NCBI GenBank assembly: GCA_029990175.1
Contig: JARKIP010000023.1
Coordinates: 25,067,501-25,131,500, forward strand
Length of the DNA: 64,000 nt
Reading direction: 5' to 3'
Source of the DNA: Petunia secreta
Taxonomy: Eukaryota > Streptophyta > Magnoliopsida > Solanales > Solanaceae
Part shown: in pieces, positions 1 through 12,936 of the stretch
How positions within the stretch are numbered: position 1 is the first letter of the stretch
Layout of the letters: each line of letters opens with the position of its first letter
Translations under genes and position numbers: made by a program
Notes under the pieces: model-generated
The model's input: only the letters and a program-made list of their open reading frames with translations
Databases searched by the model: none
Told to the model about the DNA's origin: nothing

Positions 1-441
1 AGCCCCCTATTTGTTCTTGTATTTTCTTTTCGTTCGGCAGATTCTGCACCAGGACCCAGCCAGTTGTGCCGTGATTGAGGAGTAGTATGTTCTCAGCTGT
101 CTACGGTGAGCCATCCTGTTCATTGCGGCCACCAACTTCAGATATTACAGTTTTCCTTACTTTTTCTCCCTTCGGGAGATGTGTATATCTTTTGGCCTTC
201 TTAGATGTCTGATCTAGAAACCTTTAAAATTGTGTATTCTGGGTAGTTAGTGGTATTATTCAGACAGCTTGTATATTTGTCTATCCTTGAGAGTTATCTT
301 ATATTGTTAAAGTTTGGTTCAGTTTCATTTCAAGGTAATTCTTCACAATTTATATCGATTCAGTCAATAGGGTTCGCCCGATAGGTTTAGGAGAGGTGGT
401 CGGGTGCCCGCACGGCCTAACCGAGAATTTGGGTCGTGTCA
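1..441 (+). mobile_element. Element E: 3' end of an LTR, cut by the window edge
   Basis: This is the right-hand end of an LTR that runs off the window. It ends GGGTCGTGTCA at 441, preceded by the GGTTCGCCCGA...GGGTGCCCGCACGGCCTAACCG block that also ends the LTRs of elements B1 and B2, so E is a relative of that Tekay-like family. Sequence from 442 matches the inside of element D's other LTR (59503 onward), so E is inserted in D's 3' LTR. The expected 5-bp target duplication is CTAAG at 442-446; its partner would lie outside the window. Confidence 0.75.
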
Positions 442-956
442 CTAAGGCACCAGAAGAATAAAAGAAGAATCACCATACCTGGTGCCTGAACCGATACTAA
501 GTTCTCCAACGCTATCAACTACTGGTGTCGCCGGTTAAACTAAGCTCTCTCATCTTTCCTAAAATATATTTTTTTTCTTCTTTTTTTTATTGCTAGGGAC
601 TAAGACAAAGACTTATATAAGCCCTAAAAAAATGAGAAGTTAGCAAATGAGTTATGGGCCTAGCCCATTATTCCACATTTATAAAATATTGCCAAGATGT
701 TTAAATCCCAACTAGAAAGTAGAAAGTCCAATTGACCCGATAGCCGACTAATCATTTTTATAGAGTTATTTTCTATCATACAAATTATAAAAATACGCTC
801 CATAATATCCTACTAAAATAATTAATGTATAGCTAACGGTATAAATTCTTATAAAAATATTGAGTTGTCACATCATCATACAAACTTATTGGAACTACAA
901 AAAATATATTGAAATCAGGGCTCCGGTTTACCAAAATGACCGGGCGGGTCGTTGCA
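442..956 (-). repeat. Element D 3' LTR (visible 5'-side portion)
   Basis: This stretch is homologous to the right-hand LTR at 59503-61417. The right copy carries two extra insertions (about 59640-60700 and 60840-61135) that are absent here, so this copy shows the uninterrupted state. Read on the minus strand the LTR begins TGCAACGACC at 956. The remainder of this LTR is displaced to the left by E and lies outside the window. Confidence 0.85.
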
Positions 957-991
957 ATTTTCCCCACTTGGACTTATTCGTCCACGAACGA
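957..991 (-). other. Element D polypurine tract and upstream stem-loop
   Basis: On the minus strand the tract AAGTGGGGAAAAT abuts the LTR start at 956 and is the expected plus-strand primer. About 8 nt further upstream (977-988) the sense strand reads TTCG-TGGA-CGAA, a 4-bp stem with a 4-nt loop. It corresponds to the stronger AGGA-loop hairpins at the same place in elements B and C. Confidence 0.6.
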
Positions 992-2284
992 ACCAAGCAC
1001 AAAGTCAGCGACACAACCTCCGTCCGAAGACCACCAATCATCCACGAAATTTTTCTAAGTTTTAAAATTCTCAAAAATTTCCGCAGCATCTCCTCTAAAA
1101 CTGAAGGATCCCTGGAAATACCAAACAACCACTACAACCACAAACAACCACGAGATACAACTGCCACACTGAGAATAACTCAATAATAATCAAAGTGCCT
1201 CACACGACATCAACATCAAAAGGTCGAACATAGAGATACCAAGATAAGAAGGAACGAGAGCAAATCTTAAATCTCAACGACAACACCAACCTTCCAATAT
1301 CAACATAATACCGTAAATCTCGCTAAGGCTCAAAATCTACGAAAATTTCGGCAGCACTTCCACTATAATTGAGCAACCACCGGACTATCAACAGCTACAA
1401 CAAACCAAAAGGCATAACTATCCAATAAAAAGTAAACTAGCGACATCATATAAATATCTAAAATCAAATTAATACCATGGGACCCCACCCGGTTACAACT
1501 AAAATCAAAATAATACATAAGCAACAAGAATAGCAAGGAAAGAACAAACCTAAATCAATGAACGCCGGGATATCTCATCCACGCATTCAACCCTAACTAT
1601 CTAAGAAATATCATCGGTGAACGATCTCACACGGAGCAATTTGAACCTCACATGTCTCAACACCAAACCAGGTGGCACAAAACCAATCATTACATGGAGG
1701 AATAATAACACTCGACCGACCGAACGGTACCAGCTGAACGCACCAAGTCTAGAAGCAACAACACCGATTTATCCTCTATCACTAACCACAGATGGAAACC
1801 TCAAATCAACGGTCAAAGCATAACAAGAATCACCGATTAAAAACATTCACATAACTGGCGCCAAGCCAACTCGGGCTTCACTTACACAAGTCTCTGACCT
1901 TGTAAGACATAGGGTATAACACTCCTTAAAACTCAAAAGAAACAACTTGAGTACAATTAATCGAAACATCTAATCCCGCGAACAAACACCATTCGAACAT
2001 ATCCAAACGGGTCAACAACGGTACGACTCCATGCCATCACAAGATCAAACAATATCATCAAAATTACACACATTGTCCAACACAAGAGAAACAACCTAAA
2101 TTTCATGAGGGGAAATACCTCGCAACCTAGAAGCTCGACATATAGATCGCAGAACCAACCAATTCAAAATCAAACAACTAGCCCCAACCGAGAATATCAC
2201 AACAGGCCCCGACCTAACACCGACCGAAACTCTCCTTAAAACAGAGACAACAAGAATAACACAGTGGTAACCCACCGAAGCCAA
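957..2284 (-). mobile_element. Element D internal sequence, piece 1 (3' side)
   Basis: This non-coding remnant of D lies between its 3' LTR and the insertion point of element F. Small open frames occur on both strands (for example 860-1186 plus and 2096-2284 minus), but none shows a Gag, protease, RT, RNase H or integrase signature. The sequence is A/C-rich on the plus strand, as in the other D pieces. Confidence 0.6.
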
Positions 2285-4080
2285 TGTCGCATCCTATTTT
2301 TACCCGAACCGGTTAAAGATCAAAATAGGGCATGACTTATTGGGTAACTCACGGGTAAAGATTTGGAGTCGCCATCTAACATATTTCTTAACTAAGCGTA
2401 TTAGGGAACCTATTTTGTTTCTAGCCAATTTTACAATTAACTCTGAAACTTAGTCTATGAACAGAAATTCTAGGTAACGGTTCAAGTTAATCCGAGAGGA
2501 AGGGGTTAGACACTTCTCAGGCTCCACCAAAAGTTGTTATAGACCAGACTATATAATTGAGATTTAAGTAAATTAAAATGATCAAATAGCTAGTTTAAAT
2601 ATCTCTATGAAATTCTAAACTTAAATTTTCATAGATTCAAGTGTCTATCAAATTATGAATTATATGTTGTATCTATGTTTTGTACCAAAACGTGTTGCAT
2701 AATTTCGCACGAATAACTACTAGGCATAAATTTTATAGAGAAGCGGGTGAAATTTAGCGAAATTAGAGGGAATAGGTTACATATGCAAATTTAATTAAAG
2801 TAAAGAATAAAAGTAGTAGTGCATAAGCAAGTACAATGAGAATTGAACAAAGTTAATTAACTTACGTTCATTCCAGCGCTAAGAACTACAAATATATACT
2901 TCATTACATATTGTATTGAAATTAAGGAACTATGTTAAATAACCTTGTAATAGGTGTAAGCTTCTACGGATGGTAATATCTCCCAAAAACAAAGAAAGAG
3001 ACGGTTAGTAAAAAATATGTGACACATTATTCTTGGTGTCAAATTTGATGTGACAGAAATAATTGAACAACTTAACCAATAAATAAACTAGATTATGCTT
3101 TTAGAAAAATGCGGGATCAGGTATACGTGAGGCGGAAGAAGGACCCAGTTCGATGTTACTTCCCTCTATTTGGCTTTGTATGGTCAATAATCTTAAACTT
3201 TTTAAGACAAGACAAAAGAAGCATTAAAATATTTAGTTTTGAAAATACAGTTCGAAAAATAATGTGAAGCTTAAATATAGTTTAGTATTTAATTTTGAAA
3301 ACATGCCAAATGGTTAAAAGGAAATGTATGTTTTTTTAAGAAAATAGTCGAAGTAATGAATTTTTAAAATTTTTAAGAGAGAGACATTCAAACCAAAAAA
3401 AAAGAGGGAGTAACAAGTTGCTTTAATTTTATAAAGCTATATATATGTGTTCTTCATTCAAAAAGTCGATTAGCCTACCATTATAATCATATCCCATAAC
3501 TTACCTGACCTCCTTGGGGTGACGGCTCCACCCAATCTTCATGTGTTGACTCAACTTGAATGCCACAGTTGAAACTCAAGCCATGGTGTCCCTCGCTCAG
3601 TGCACATGCAAGAAATTCAAAGTGCAGTGAGAGTATATGTATTCTCAATATTTAACTAATAAAAAGAGGTCATGAACATCTAAGGTTAAAGTCGTGATTT
3701 CTAATTAATATAAGATGGTTCTAAGTGTCATGTCTTTTATGAAACAAAAATATTACTGCTAACAGGTTATTCTTACATATAAGGAGACTAGAATAAAATA
3801 TCATAACCCAAACGCTTAAAAAAATCAATAACTTAAGCAGGCTCAGGATCAATAACATTGCTAAAAAATCGAGCTTAACCAATTATTAATAGTATGAAAC
3901 TTGAACAACAGGAATGTAGTCCACATAGTGATAAACAATGAAATGATTATAAAGAAAAGAGAAACCTTGGCTATTGATACAAGGCTCAATAAGTCAAAAC
4001 ATGCTGCTTCAGAATTCAATAAAGTGTCGAGTATTGTTATTTACATGAATATTCAATTGACACACCATGAAATATAATGT
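2285..4080 (-). repeat. Element F 3' LTR, truncated
   Basis: It aligns along its length with 16478-18345 of the 5' LTR, with small indels (the right copy has about 70 extra bases near 17450-17530). Homology stops abruptly at 4080, inside an AATGT shared with 18341-18345. The remaining 1.46 kb, which is the U3 side including the TGTTGACACCC terminus and PPT, is missing here. The sequence that follows, starting TGTAGACAAG, is unrelated. Confidence 0.8.
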
Positions 4081-5184
4081 TGTAGACAAGTAAATTTTAT
4101 TGAATTTAAATTCACGAAATAATATGGCTATATGTTAAATTAAAGACATATTGGTCCAAATAAATGCTATGGGCTAATATAATTGGGCTAATTATTTAAA
4201 TATAATAAAAGCCCAATCTTGAAAGGCTAGCCCAAATTAACCTAAGGCCCAATTGATATAAATTTTCCTAGAGGCCCATCCTAGTTATGAAGATGTGGCG
4301 CGCTACACACCCATAAAAAGGAGTTTATATGTACATAGTTTCCACTTCGTCTTGATAAATGAGTAAACTCGCCTCCAATATTGCCTTGATTGAACAGGGA
4401 AGAATTTGGAGAGTGAATTTTATAAATGCGCACGACTCAAGAAGATGGGCACGATTAAGCACGAAGATACGCACGATTGACGCAGATAGGTTTGAATAGA
4501 AAAAGCGGGTATTAGCTGGAAGGAAATGCAAAATGATATCCTTATTCGAAATGAAGGATTAGGCAGATTACTTGTCGGAGTATGAGATGATTGGCTTAGA
4601 GCGTGTCGAAATTTGACAGCATAGATGCTTTGCAGGTATGATGAAGGCGTTGTCGAAGTCGAGATAACATCGATAGATCGAGTGTGGTGAAATAGGCTTG
4701 TAAACGTCCTAGTTATGAAGATGTGGTGCACGACACACCCATAAAGAGAGGTTTACATAGGCACATTTTCCACTATAACTCGATAGATGAGTCATTTGTG
4801 CCTCAACATTGTCTTGAATGAACTGAGGAACATTGAGGAGTAAAGCACGATAAATATGCACAATTCAAACAGATAGACACGAATAGGAAGGAATACGGAG
4901 CCGGTACCCAATCGGCAAGGAAAGGTCGGGTAGATCACTGGTACGAGTATGGAACTGTAGCTTTGAACGCTTTGGAACTCAGCAAACTAGGCAACTTGTG
5001 GGTGTAGCAAAAGCATTGTCCGTAGGATTAGGCCTTTTGAATTGGGTCTTGGGATGATGCTTTGTGTGTATTTGAGGTTTTGCGGTTGCATAATTAGTAG
5101 TGATTTTAGGAGTAGGTGCGAGAGTATGGTGCAAGGATTCGTCGAGAGATGGGGGAGTATATTGCATTAAAATAAGGATAGATG
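4081..5184. repeat. Unassigned insert with 428-bp imperfect direct repeat
   Basis: This sequence replaces the missing part of F's 3' LTR. It starts TGTAGACAAG, which looks like an LTR start on the plus strand, but no matching end was found. Two diverged copies of a unit beginning CCTAGTTATGAAGATGTGG start at 4280 and 4708, 428 bp apart, and the similarity fades after roughly 150-200 bp. Open frames at 4325-4731 (minus) show no recognisable domain. Most likely it is a decayed transposable element or the original 3' side of F. Confidence 0.45.
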
Positions 5185-5189
5185 CAAAT

Positions 5190-8100
5190 TGTCATACCCG
5201 ATTCTGGACTCAGCGCGAGGCATGTTGGGTTACGAATTTGACTGGGTGAACTCGTTTGAGTTTAAATGTTGGAGTCGCCACCTAATATAATTTCTAAGGC
5301 GTATTAGGTCACCTAAGTGTCTGAAGTTAGGTTCAAAAGGTCTACTAGTCTATTTAAGAGATTCTATAGGGTAAGAAGTCCAAGTGACTCGGGGAAGAAG
5401 GTATTAGGCACTTCTCCGAGTCCCACCAAAAGGGTGGTTACCGTCCGAGTCTTAATTTTGGGATGTAAACAATGTCTATTATCATGCTAACTTAGGATCT
5501 AACATTTAAAATAAGATATAACATACGTATGCACACATACGAACAATTTGCCATCCGGCCTAGGTTTTGAGCCTAGTCGTGTCTACGGCCTCTAACGTTG
5601 ATGCCTATTCGTAAACAAAAGATTACAAGTGCTCAAATTGCGTAATAAATACAAAAAAAAATGTATTTGCGTAAGTAGCCTAATTGACCAACGAGTTTAG
5701 ATTAGGAAAACCGAAAGAGATTGATTTTAAAAATAAATGTTGGCTCATTTAGGGTCAGTGTGACTCGTCATTAATTGTCGAGCACTAATCATAATGGCCT
5801 TTTTGGTGTTGGGGTCAGATTTTAGAAATGTATATATATGGATAAAAGAGGTTGTTTTCAAAAGATGAGTTCACGGAAGCACACAAGAGCAAATAAGGGC
5901 TATCGCACATAATATTACTATATATAGATATGCAGTTATATGTCCTAAACGATAGTTATAGTTTTAGAAAATCATTTTAAAGTGTACAAGTGACCCAAAA
6001 AACATTATACACCCCTATACACTATTAGATTAGTGTATAGGACCGTTTAGAGTAGTTAAAACGTTTTCACACATAAGTAGGCCATGATTTAAAAAAGGCT
6101 AATAGGCCTGGACCAACTGCGCAAAATGAGAAACAGCTAAAACACATAAAGAGGCCTGTTTTCTAAAAACGTTATGGGCCTGGACTATTTGTGCAAACAG
6201 AAATAGCTTTGTTTTAGTGTAATAAGTCCAAATTTCGAGACTTTTCATATCATTCTAAATTGATCATCTTAAAACATGCTTTCAAGTAACAAAAACCTGT
6301 GAAACAAATTGTAGGCAGTATCTTGATCATTCAGGAAACATGCAGATTTTAGCAAAAGGTATGACTTAACATAACATTTAGTTTTCAAAGGAAGGGCTAT
6401 AGCTATGGATGATGCAGCACATAAAGTGATAAAGGAAAGAAGGAGGCTCCTGTGTAGCCTTCTACACAGTCTAATGACTGTGTACCCTGTTTTAAGCTAA
6501 TACAATAGGGAGACCTAATGAATATACATAATAGAGGGCAGTTTCTAAGGGATATGGTTCATCAGGTAAGTGATAAATCATGCTGAGCATAGCCAAGGTT
6601 CCCAGTTTTGTCCTCTAAGTATAATGTAGCCAATATCTGGATTAGGGGTCTAAGTTTAAGAGTCAGGAACCAAGTTATCAAGGTCCAGAACTTGCAGACA
6701 GCAAGAGTACCCTTACTGGGGTCTAAGTAAACGCTAAAAACCTGTAACAAACCTTGGCATACCCTCAGGAATGCCCTCACAGTTCCTGTATAAAAGGATT
6801 AGCCCAAGAGGCAACTAGGACACTTTGAACAGGCACTAACAAAGAACAGAGTGCAATCCTTTCAATCAAGTATATACAGAGCATAAAAGGTAATCATACA
6901 AGAAGTCTCAAATCAGGACAATCAAGAATAGAAGATTAGTTTTTAACTAGTCCAAAGAAAGGAGGAAAAGGTGAGGAATACCTTCAATGATGTGAGAAAA
7001 AAGCCAACAAAGCTGTGAGTATTGCTTAATACTTGCAGAAAGTTAGACTAGAGAAGTGAACAAAGTAAGAATCTCCCAGTGGGTGCTAAATTCTACTGTG
7101 GGTGGAGAGAATTGCCAAGCTTTTGGGTGAGTGCAGTGAGTATGATAGGATTAGAGAACCCTGTGTGTAGAGAGTACTATGTAGGATTCTGTGTGTTCTA
7201 CTTATGTCTAAAGCCCAGTTTATATAGGTGTGAGGGAGTCCTAATTCTAATGGGTGAGAGAGAGCAGAAAAGGCAAAGAAATATTACTTCCAAAGTTAAA
7301 GGAATCAATCACACAAATTTACCAAATATAGTTCAGTCAAATTCCTAAGTCTAAGGCAGATTATAACTTCAAAACAGATTTGGTATTCCCCCCACAGTGA
7401 ACTTAATCGAGTCTAGGTTCGACAATAATTCAAACCAATTCTGAAAATACCCTAATTGATACTACATAAATTATCATATTCAAATCCCATCCAATTATCA
7501 ATCAGAGATTCATTCTCAACAAACTTAGATTCTCCCAAACAAGTAAAATAAGTCATCCAATCAGATTTCAAACAATACCACGAAAATCACACCCTTTGAC
7601 AGAGTAAGAAGTTGAATTTCAACAAGAAGGAACATAGACAGTTTAAGCATCGTCCCTGATTTTCATTAAATTAACAGAGATGGTCTAAGGCCTAAATGAT
7701 GAGCATATTCACATAGTCATGCGAGTTTTCAAAGAAACATTCAGTTTTCATCATTGAAATAGCAAGAATAATAATCATGTGGATTTTACTAATTACATAG
7801 AAAGTAATCACATAACTCATGCTGATACACAGGAAACATAGGTACACATAAACATGGATTCACACAAATCCGAACGTTAAAGGAAAGAAAGAGGATTACC
7901 CATTTAGGTTTTGGTACCGGGTTCGCATTGACCCGATTCGAATCATGCATAGGGTTTTCCCTTTTTCTCACGCTAGTGTCAAGTAGTTTTAGTAAGAACG
8001 GCCACCAGCGTACCTTTTTCGGTGGCAGAAACCCATGTCTACGGGAGGTCGAAGTTTGACCTCCGTCGAAATAACCTAAATAGTACCAAGGTTTTGTAGC

Positions 8101-8670
8101 AGACAGTGAGGAGAGCACAATGGTACCATTCGTTCTCAATTTCGCCGACGGGGTTGGCCGGAATCAGCCCTCAACAGTAGTGACTTAGGGTTAAACTCTC
8201 CCTCGCCCAAATCCTATTGAAAGTGGATGGGTTGTGTTGTGGATGATGAGAGGAACTCAAAAAATGTCGGTTTCTAATTTTCACCGGCTAAAATGGCCGA
8301 GAAACCCATTGACAGTGGTGGCGTTCGAAGTTGTCAAGGAGAGAGAGGGGAGTGAGAATCAGAGCCGACGTGGGGAGGGGGAGGGGGAGAGGGAGAGGGT
8401 CGCGTGGGTTTTGGGGTTGTGTGGGGTAGATTAGGAAATTTATTTTTTTAACCATTAGATTAGATCAACAGAGGGTTAGGATTTGGCAACGTGGGCGTCT
8501 ATGTGGCAAAGATAGGCTGATGTGTATGATTTGAAAATGGCCTTAATCATTAGGATATTATGAGAAGGTAATTTTGACGATAATAGATGAGGTGGGAATG
8601 GAATACACAAGTGTGTGAAATTCAAAACAGTTTATTTTGAAAATAGGAGGGACCAAATTGGGTGTCAACA
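5190..8670 (-). mobile_element. Element G: Ogre-like solo LTR
   Basis: A single LTR of 3,481 bp. On the minus strand it begins TGTTGACACCC (8670) and ends GGGTATGACA (5190), and it shares the GGAGTCGCCACCTAA block near its 3' end with element F's LTR, so it is a related but distinct Ogre/Tat family. It is flanked by a perfect 5-bp duplication CAAAT (5185-5189 and 8671-8675). No internal sequence or second LTR is present, so it is a solo LTR left by LTR-LTR recombination. GA-rich and T-rich stretches near 8330-8460 are LTR sequence, and open frames inside it (6562-6780, 7079-7348, 7789-8139, 8234-8434) show no domain. Confidence 0.85.
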
Positions 8671-8675
8671 CAAAT

Positions 8676-9121
8676 AAAGATAAAGATGAAGATAAAGTAA
8701 ACTTCCCTGTTGAGTTGAGCTCTCTTTATCATGTAGTCGTTTTCTTTTAGGTGCTCAGTGCTAAAGAATGTGTACCTACTCGTCGGGAGGTGATTGCTTC
8801 GTCACGCCGAGCTGTCATTGGATCATCTTGCCAGTGCAACGCCGGATTGTATGTTCATTGCTCTTCGTCTTTTAAATGTATGCTTGTCACGTCGGGCTAT
8901 ATACTCTTTTTTGTATTGAGCTTTGTATCTCTTCATGCAGGGCTGTCTATCATTCTTTCATTTTGGTTGCACACCCTTTGTCATGCCACCCTTTCACCGA
9001 GCTTTCTACCCTCCAGGCTGTCTGCCCTTTGTCACGTTGTCCTTTCACCAGGCTGTCTACCTGTTACAATCTCAAACTTTGCATTGGTTGTATACCCTCC
9101 GCTCTGTTAAGTGCTAAATTA
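8676..9121 (-). mobile_element. Element F internal sequence before the tandem array
   Basis: This is the 3'-side internal sequence of F. It contains degenerate versions of the GGCTGTCTACC motif that is regular in the adjacent array (about 8940-9090), so the array grades into this region. Overlapping plus-strand open frames here (8751-9181) arise from low-complexity text and show no domain. Confidence 0.5.
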
Positions 9122-9868
9122 GACATCGGGCTGTGTACCCTCAGTCGGTGCATTGGGCTGTGTACCCTCTGCAAAAATTAAAAATGTTGAATTCGACATC
9201 GGGCTGTGTATCCATAGTCGATGCATCGGGCCGTGTACCCTCCACAAAATTAAAATGACAGAATCGACATCGGGTTGTGTACCCTCAGTCGATGCATCAG
9301 GCTGTGTACCCTCCGCAAAATTAAAATGACAGAATCGACGTTGGGCTGTGTACCATAAGTCGACGCATCGGGCTTTGTACCCTCCGCAAAATTAAAATGA
9401 CAAAATCGACATCAGGCTGTGTACCCTAAGTCTACACATCGGTCTGTGTACTCTCCGCTAAATTAAAATGACAAAATCGACATCGGGTTGTGTACGCTCA
9501 GTCGACGCATTGGGCTATGTACCCTCCACTAAATTAAAATGACAAAATCGACATCAGGTTGTGTACCCTCAGTCGACGCATCAGGCTCTGTACCCTCCGC
9601 TAAATTAAAATGACAAAACGACATCGGGCTGTGTACTCTCAATCGACGCATCGGGCTGTGCAACCTCCACTAAATTAAAATGAAAAAATCGACATCGGGT
9701 TGTGTACCCTCAGTCGACGCATCGGGCTGTGTACCTCCACAAAAATTAATAATGCTGAATTCGACATCGGGCTGTGTACCCTCGGTCGACGCATCAGGCT
9801 GTGTACCCTTCGCTAAAATTAAAATGAGGAATTCGACATCGGGTTGCGTACCCTCAGTCGATGCATTG
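9122..9868. repeat. 71-bp tandem array in element F 3' region
   Basis: About ten and a half head-to-tail copies of a 71-bp unit. Copies of TCGACATCGGG begin near 9122, 9193, 9264, 9335, 9406, 9477, 9548, 9618, 9689, 9761 and 9833. Each unit contains two related halves, each carrying GGGCTGTGTACCCTC, separated by an A-rich AAATTAAAATGAC spacer. The array lies on the 3' side of an Ogre-like element, where hypervariable tandem repeats are known in this group and can seed satellite DNA. Confidence 0.92.
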
Positions 9869-12800
9869 AAAGTAAAGTAAAGTGTAACAAGTAGAATGCT
9901 ATTGTTATGTCATGAAATGTGCTAAGGAGGCTATCATGTTGCTATTGTAAGAACTTTTCTTGAAATTTTTTAGAGGACCTAAAAAATTTCTGCCCCAGTG
10001 TCATGTTTGCGTCTTTTGGAAAAAATTCTGCCCCAGTTTATTGTATATGATAGATCACCGAGAGATTGTGGTCGCATTGCCTTGAATACCAATGTATTGG
10101 CTAGAATCTGCATTCGTCTTTTAGTGTGACGATCGACGACTGTGAGTATGCGGATGTTTGCCCGCTCGGACTAAGGTTCGGTGCTTGGATTTCTGCTGGA
10201 TTTGGATGTTTTCCAGTATTGTATTTGTCTTAAGTTGTGATGGGTTGCCTTCATGCTTCAAGCTTTTCTTTTCGACAGTCATAGTGCTAACTTTGATGGA
10301 TCGGCCTTTGTAGAAAGCGTGTTTGTGGTTTGGGAAATGCAGTTCTCCCTTTGTTGGTTTTTGTGGTACTATTGTTTTGCTTTGGGTCAACCAGACTCTG
10401 AATTTTGTGTTTCAGTGTTGGATGTCTTATGGTGTCATGATACTGAACGTATGAGTGACGACTGTAGATCTTGTTGGGATTGAATTGAGAAATGGGTATC
10501 TAGGTAGTAGTTTGTCTGTTGGTTGCAATGTTCTTTGACTGGGCTAAAGGAGCAAAGGCATAGGGTTTTGTCTTTTGGGTCTATCCTTGATTGTGTTGAG
10601 CCTGATATGGTTTTGGTTGGAAGTCTTGACGGAGGGGAGGTTTTTTATTGTGTAAGTTGGGTGCGATGTGAGGCTTGTAGGCTCGGTCGTATAGTGATCA
10701 GATTTCTTTGTTGTGATTTTCGTGTGAGTATAATGCAGGTTGTACGGTATTGGGATTGTCTGAACGATCTTGTTGTCATATGTTGATGGTTCAAAGGACT
10801 TTGTTGTAGGAGAAAATTTTTCAGCTCAGCTTGCCATTTCGGCTTTTTTTCGAATGCAGATTCTTGACTGATTTCAGTGTTCAAGCGCGAAGCAACCTTA
10901 ACAATGTGGTGAAATGCACAAAATAGTATGGGCATATTAGCAAAGATTAGACGCAAAAATGACACATAAGCTTAAGAGAAAGTCTAGATCGTGGATGACG
11001 GATTAGCGCTTAAATTCTGATAGAGTGCATAGATATCACAAGGGATTGCCTAGATGCTTTATGTAGCAGTCAAGGTAAGGATTTTGGTCAAAAGGCCGAT
11101 GCTTGTTTAAGCGGTAGATGAGGAGTTGAATGTCAATGAAAAGTGGTAAAGATATTGTGTAAAGAACAGACAGTGTTGTGTGACAGGAAGGGAGGTTGGC
11201 TTTTGTCGAACACCAAGACCTTGAGTGCACTTGTCATCTTCTCTTGCCAATTTGTCTGTCATGATGGCTGTGTGTCCTCAAAGAGATACTTAGCGTCTTT
11301 CATACTTGTCAACCAACTGCTGGAATATAGTCTTTGTACCAACTTTCATTGTTGGATAATATCTCATTCTTGAGTCGCCGAGCTTGACGTAGGTTGCCTG
11401 TGTATCATGTGTATTCTTAGATTGATGTGTCCTTTTGTGGTTGTCGTCATGACAACTCATATCACCCCAATAAAGCCTTCGACCAAAATTGCTCCAAGGA
11501 ATTTACTCGACTGTGCTTTTATACCAAACTCAAACCTTGCTATTGTAAGTGTCTCGAATAACTTCATCGTCTTGCTTTATCCTTGCTAGTTGATAGGGAC
11601 ATGCTTCCAAAACACTCAAAGGTTTTCCAGGTTCATCATATAATGATGGCTTTGCCATTGTGTCTTTGCCTCTCCTTTTTCAAGTTGAATTAGCTTGCCT
11701 ATTTTGGTTGTTGTGCACAAGTATTTGCTACTTCCCTTGCTTTTCTAATTCCTTATTGTCTTACACTAGCTTTTGACTGCCGTTTCGATGATGACATGAA
11801 AAAGGTTCAGAAAATGCCTTGGATTACAGTCATGTATTGTAAGCGGTATGACTATGTAGACTAGAGCAAAAATGTGATCTTCGTATGTTGTGTCAGAAGG
11901 TGTTGAGGTGAGTCATGTGTGCCTTTGACCAACATTTTCTTGCTTTGTCAATTTCTCTCCATGTGTTTAGTTCTTGGTAGAACAGTTGAGGTACTGGGCA
12001 ATAAGCCCGGTATTTTCCAATCTCTCGAATATTGAGTGTGGGATTCGGCTAGTGTAGTTTCTTTTCGGTCATTCGTTTGTGTCAGGACGATGCCTTGGGG
12101 AAGATGGTGGTGCATTTCGGTAGTTGGGTTAACCGTTTTGCTGGTATAGTAGATGATTTGGTGCTGGAATGTGGAGTATATATCGAGTGGGCTAAGTGTT
12201 TTGCTGGTATGGTGGATGATTTGGTGCTGGGATGTGGAATATAGGCCAAGTGGGCTGAGTGTTTTGTAAATTGGATAAAATGGTGGCGGTGTTTGGTAGT
12301 AGTGGTTAAAAGTAGGGTCTTGAATGGTTGCAGCAAAAGAGACTTCATCTCTCTTCTTTTGTAAAGGCTCATATTTCCAGACTAGATAGCTTAATTAATA
12401 GCTTATAGTGTAGCGGAGATGTCATGGAGAAAGGAGAGTGCTGGTGGGAATTGTTGTGAAAATATCTGACAAGTGCACTTGCTTAACCATATCTTTTGCC
12501 TTGGTATTCAACTCGATGGTATTCAACTCGAGCAAACCTTTTGGGTAATAGATTTTGAGTTTGGCAGTGAGTTAGAGACAGTTTGGACATGCGAAAGGCT
12601 TCAGATATCAGGATTTAGGCATAGAGTAGGGAGAGAAGGTTAGGAGAATGAATTTTGAGAAAAGACTCCTTTGACCTGGTACAACAGACAAATCCATGCA
12701 ATGCGCACATATCAAATAAGAAATTCATCCTACAATGTGAAAGACCATTTTACGCACAGTAATTTGAAAAGCGCTCTGTGCCACATGTATCATTTCACTT

Positions 12801-12936
12801 GTTAACAAAATGCGAAATCTAAAAGATAATATTGCATTTATTGGACTTTTGTTACATTGGCTGATATCGAAATAGTGCAAAAGGTGTAAAACATTGTTAG
12901 AAGGTTAAATCATGGCCAGGTGAACATCTTTCATAC
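9869..12936 (-). mobile_element. Element F internal non-coding region
   Basis: About 3 kb between the tandem array and ORF1 where gag-pol would be expected. I see no zinc knuckle, protease, RT or integrase signature in any frame. A 63-bp unit is duplicated at 12135-12260; on the minus strand it stays open and encodes a repeated STKSSTIPAK peptide. Other open frames (10121-10390, 10253-10483, 10523-10786, 10645-10965, 12082-12372) are short, overlapping and unrecognised. Confidence 0.55.

Noticed and set aside
7079..8139. Candidate host gene fragments in the G region
   Set aside because: They lie inside a solo LTR with perfect TSD and show no protein signature.
9122..9868. Regular direct repeats resembling a CRISPR array
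   Set aside because: The whole 71-bp unit repeats head to tail with no unique spacers, no cas genes, and it lies in a plant retrotransposon.
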